Positions 54,949 through 56,799 of a stretch of DNA of 56,799 bases are shown here, piece by piece. Position 1 is the first letter of the stretch; each line of letters begins with the position of its first letter. The notes under the pieces were generated by a model. The model saw only the letters and a program-made list of their open reading frames with translations, was not told where the DNA came from and did not search any database. Origin of the DNA: Flavobacteriaceae bacterium (GTDB lineage Bacteria; Bacteroidota; Bacteroidia; Flavobacteriales; Flavobacteriaceae); NCBI GenBank assembly GCA_016744615.1, contig JADGEA010000001.1, positions 1 through 56,799 on the forward strand, written 5' to 3'. The position numbers were made by a program, and so were the translations under genes.

Positions 54949-56388
54949 ATGAATCAGAAACTATTGACCATTATTCTATTTTTAACTATCTCCTTCTTAA
55001 ATGCACAGCATAATAAGAATTCAAAGCCCAACATTATTTTAATAATGGCTGATGATTTAGGATATGCAGGTTTAAGTAGTTTTGGAGGAAAAGGAATTAA
55101 TACTCCTGAACTTGACAAGTTAGCCGAAACAGGTGTCATGTGTACAAATTTCTACAGTAATGGCACTGTTTGTTCGCCAACTCGAGTAGCCCTTTTAACA
55201 GGTAGATATCAACAACGTGTCGGTTTAGACCATATTTATTTTCATTGTTTAAAAGATGATGGTTTAGATCCTGAAGAAAATATTATTCTTGCAAAAGAAT
55301 TAAAAAAAATAGGTTATCATACAGGTATTTTTGGAAAATGGCATTTGGGAGCCGGCAAAAAATATCAGCCTTATAATCACGGATTTGATGACTTTATTGG
55401 CTTCTTAGATGGTAATATAGATTACATATCACATCATAATACGGAAAGCTTTCCAGATTGGTGGGTCAATCATGAATTAAAAAATCAACCCGGCTATGCA
55501 ACTACTTTGTTAAATAATGCAGCAGTTCAATTTATAGAAGACAACCATAAAAATCCTTTCTTCTTGTATTTACCTCATGCAGCAGTTCATTTACCTATGC
55601 AAGGACCAAATGATTTAGCAATCCGTACAGATGATTTTTATGCCTATAGAGTAGATAACCTTATGTCTCCTGAAGAATACATGAGACGATATTCTGAAAT
55701 GATTGCTTCAATTGATTTAGGAGTTGGTCAAATTATGAGAACTTTAAGGAAATTTAAAATAGAAGAAAACACATTAGTTATATTTATTTCTGATAATGGT
55801 GGAGAAAAAATAGGAGTGAAATATGGTAAAGTAAATGGTAATGCACGTGGTAGTAAAGCAACTATGTATGAAGGAGGAATAAAAGTACCTGCCATATTTT
55901 ATTGGAAAGGAAAACTAAATCCCGGTTTTATAAATAAAGATATAATGATAACCATGGATATCTTCCCAACAATTCTTGATTTGATTGGTGTACCAATTAA
56001 TCCATTTAAAAAACCCGATGGTGTAAACCTCTGGAAAAGCCTAAATCAAGTTAAAAAGTTAGATGATAGAGATTTATTTTGGATGCATGCCGAACGATTA
56101 GCGATGCGTAGAGGAGATTTAAAAATGATCAGACAAAATAATGGAATTGAATTATACAATTTAATAAAGGATCCGCTTGAAGAAAATAATTTATCAAAGG
56201 ATATCAATTTTCAGATAATTTTAAACCAAATGCTTGATTCAAGTGATAAGTGGCGTGAAAATACAGCAATAGGTTTGCCTTTAAACAGAGTAATAGGAGA
56301 GCATATAAGACCAATTTGGCCTTGTAAAAGAGATTTGAAAAAATATAATAAGGGTAAAACATGGCAACCACCAAATAAAAAATATTAA
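54949..56388 (+). CDS. S1-family sulfatase (arylsulfatase-like)
   Basis: A 479-residue sulfatase with a type I signal peptide (MNQKLLTIILFLTISFLNAQ), so probably periplasmic. MADDLGYAGLSSFGGKG is at 33-49, the signature CSPTRVALLTG begins at Cys75, FGKWHLGAG is near 125, and ISDNGGEK and GSKATMYEGGIKVPAIFYWK near 300-320 complete the site. It is distinct from the DDHAY group and from the 30208/41706 pair, so the locus covers at least four sulfatase subtypes. A GH144-like fragment follows. Confidence 0.9.
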   Translation: MNQKLLTIILFLTISFLNAQHNKNSKPNIILIMADDLGYAGLSSFGGKGINTPELDKLAETGVMCTNFYSNGTVCSPTRVALLTGRYQQRVGLDHIYFHCLKDDGLDPEENIILAKELKKIGYHTGIFGKWHLGAGKKYQPYNHGFDDFIGFLDGNIDYISHHNTESFPDWWVNHELKNQPGYATTLLNNAAVQFIEDNHKNPFFLYLPHAAVHLPMQGPNDLAIRTDDFYAYRVDNLMSPEEYMRRYSEMIASIDLGVGQIMRTLRKFKIEENTLVIFISDNGGEKIGVKYGKVNGNARGSKATMYEGGIKVPAIFYWKGKLNPGFINKDIMITMDIFPTILDLIGVPINPFKKPDGVNLWKSLNQVKKLDDRDLFWMHAERLAMRRGDLKMIRQNNGIELYNLIKDPLEENNLSKDINFQIILNQMLDSSDKWRENTAIGLPLNRVIGEHIRPIWPCKRDLKKYNKGKTWQPPNKKY

Positions 56389-56433
56389 AATTGAAATAAT
56401 TATAGATTCAAGAATAAATAATTTATCATTATT

Positions 56434-56620
56434 GAATGCTCAAAATCCAATAAAAAACACCAGTTCACATCAATCGGATTCTCTCTCAAAAGAAAATCAA
56501 GATTTTTTAGATCTAACACAAAGAAAAGCTTTTTATTTTTTTGGGATGTTTATAAGAGTCTAAAGAAAGTTACTGTAATTTATATAGAAAGTAGATTATA
56601 TTACATATAGTCATTAGATG
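56434..56620 (+). pseudogene. Third GH144-like copy, N-terminal fragment
   Basis: A frame from about 56434 reads LNAQNPIKNTSSHQSDSLSK, then ENQDFLDLTQRKAFYFF, matching EDQVFLDLVQHKAFDFFWEG at the start of the mature GH144-like protein at 45104. In the T-run at 56531-56540 the frame shifts (FFWDVYKSLKKVT in the next frame) and homology stops. No start codon in frame and no catalytic region remain. From here to the window end (56799) I see no protein-like frame or RNA. Confidence 0.65.
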
Positions 56621-56799
56621 ATTATTAAACTGATAAATTCCTGCAACAAACATATTGAAGTTTTATAATGCCTATTTCTTTACAAATTGATAAGTCAAAA
56701 TTCTAAGTACATGACAAAAAACGAAATATATCAGTACCATTTTGATTTTCAGAGTTTAACAATATATTCGCTACAAAGGTTAGCCCATATTTAAAAATA

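Overview
The window reads as a chromosomal segment of a marine-type Bacteroidota, most likely family Flavobacteriaceae. The evidence is the low GC, promoter boxes of the Bacteroidota TAnnTTTG type, a SusC/SusD pair, rpsP with a long Ala/Lys/Glu tail, DnaE with a fused proofreading domain, and a very dense set of sulfatases. The species cannot be named from sequence reading alone.

Layout. (1) 1-2126 is a small mobile-DNA cluster beside the initiator tRNA: the 3' end of a group II intron, the C-terminal part of an AbiH-like phage-defence gene, and a complete ISAzo13-type insertion sequence that cuts the abiH remnant. (2) 2133-22391 is core genome: tRNA-fMet, nhaC, era, a short minus-strand operon (DUF1858/DUF2249 protein, heme-copper-oxidase-like membrane protein, MIP18/SufT-like Fe-S factor), a DUF805 protein, a nitrobindin-like protein, mpl, a giant alpha-2-macroglobulin that carries a SusC-type plug domain, dnaE and rpsP. 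(3) 22392-23438 is a junk zone after the rpsP terminator, holding a decayed unknown gene and an IstB (IS21) remnant. rimM, which usually follows rpsP, is not there. (4) 23439-56799 is a plus-strand polysaccharide-utilisation locus (PUL) that runs off the right edge.

The PUL holds a membrane-tethered sensor/LuxR-type regulator, six intact and one frameshifted S1-type sulfatase, a SASA-type esterase, SusC/SusD, two intact PF10091 (GH144-like) enzymes plus a third fragment, an intact GH3 and a deleted GH3, a GH43-like enzyme with discoidin and Fn3 domains, a GH29 alpha-L-fucosidase and a serine beta-lactamase-fold hydrolase. Together these predict uptake and breakdown of a sulfated, fucose-containing glycan. 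SusC/SusD import oligosaccharides, lipoprotein and periplasmic sulfatases and esterases strip substituents, and GH29, GH3, GH43 and GH144-like enzymes cleave sugars. The right-hand part (44.6-48.7 kb and 56.4 kb onward) is decaying: a formylglycine-generating-enzyme-like remnant, a frameshifted sulfatase, a GH3 with its middle deleted and a truncated GH144 copy.

The most interesting signals are: a 24-bp box found upstream of both main PUL transcription units (22 of 24 identical) at exactly the same 58-bp spacing to a -7-like box, a strong candidate operator for the tethered regulator; a pair of about 185-bp near-identical mobile repeats, each with a 35-codon ORF that looks like the start of a REP-type transposase joined to a terminal hairpin; the A2M-SusC plug fusion; the DnaQ-DnaE fusion with a degraded PHP metal site; and twin hairpins with the same loop in the rpsP leader.
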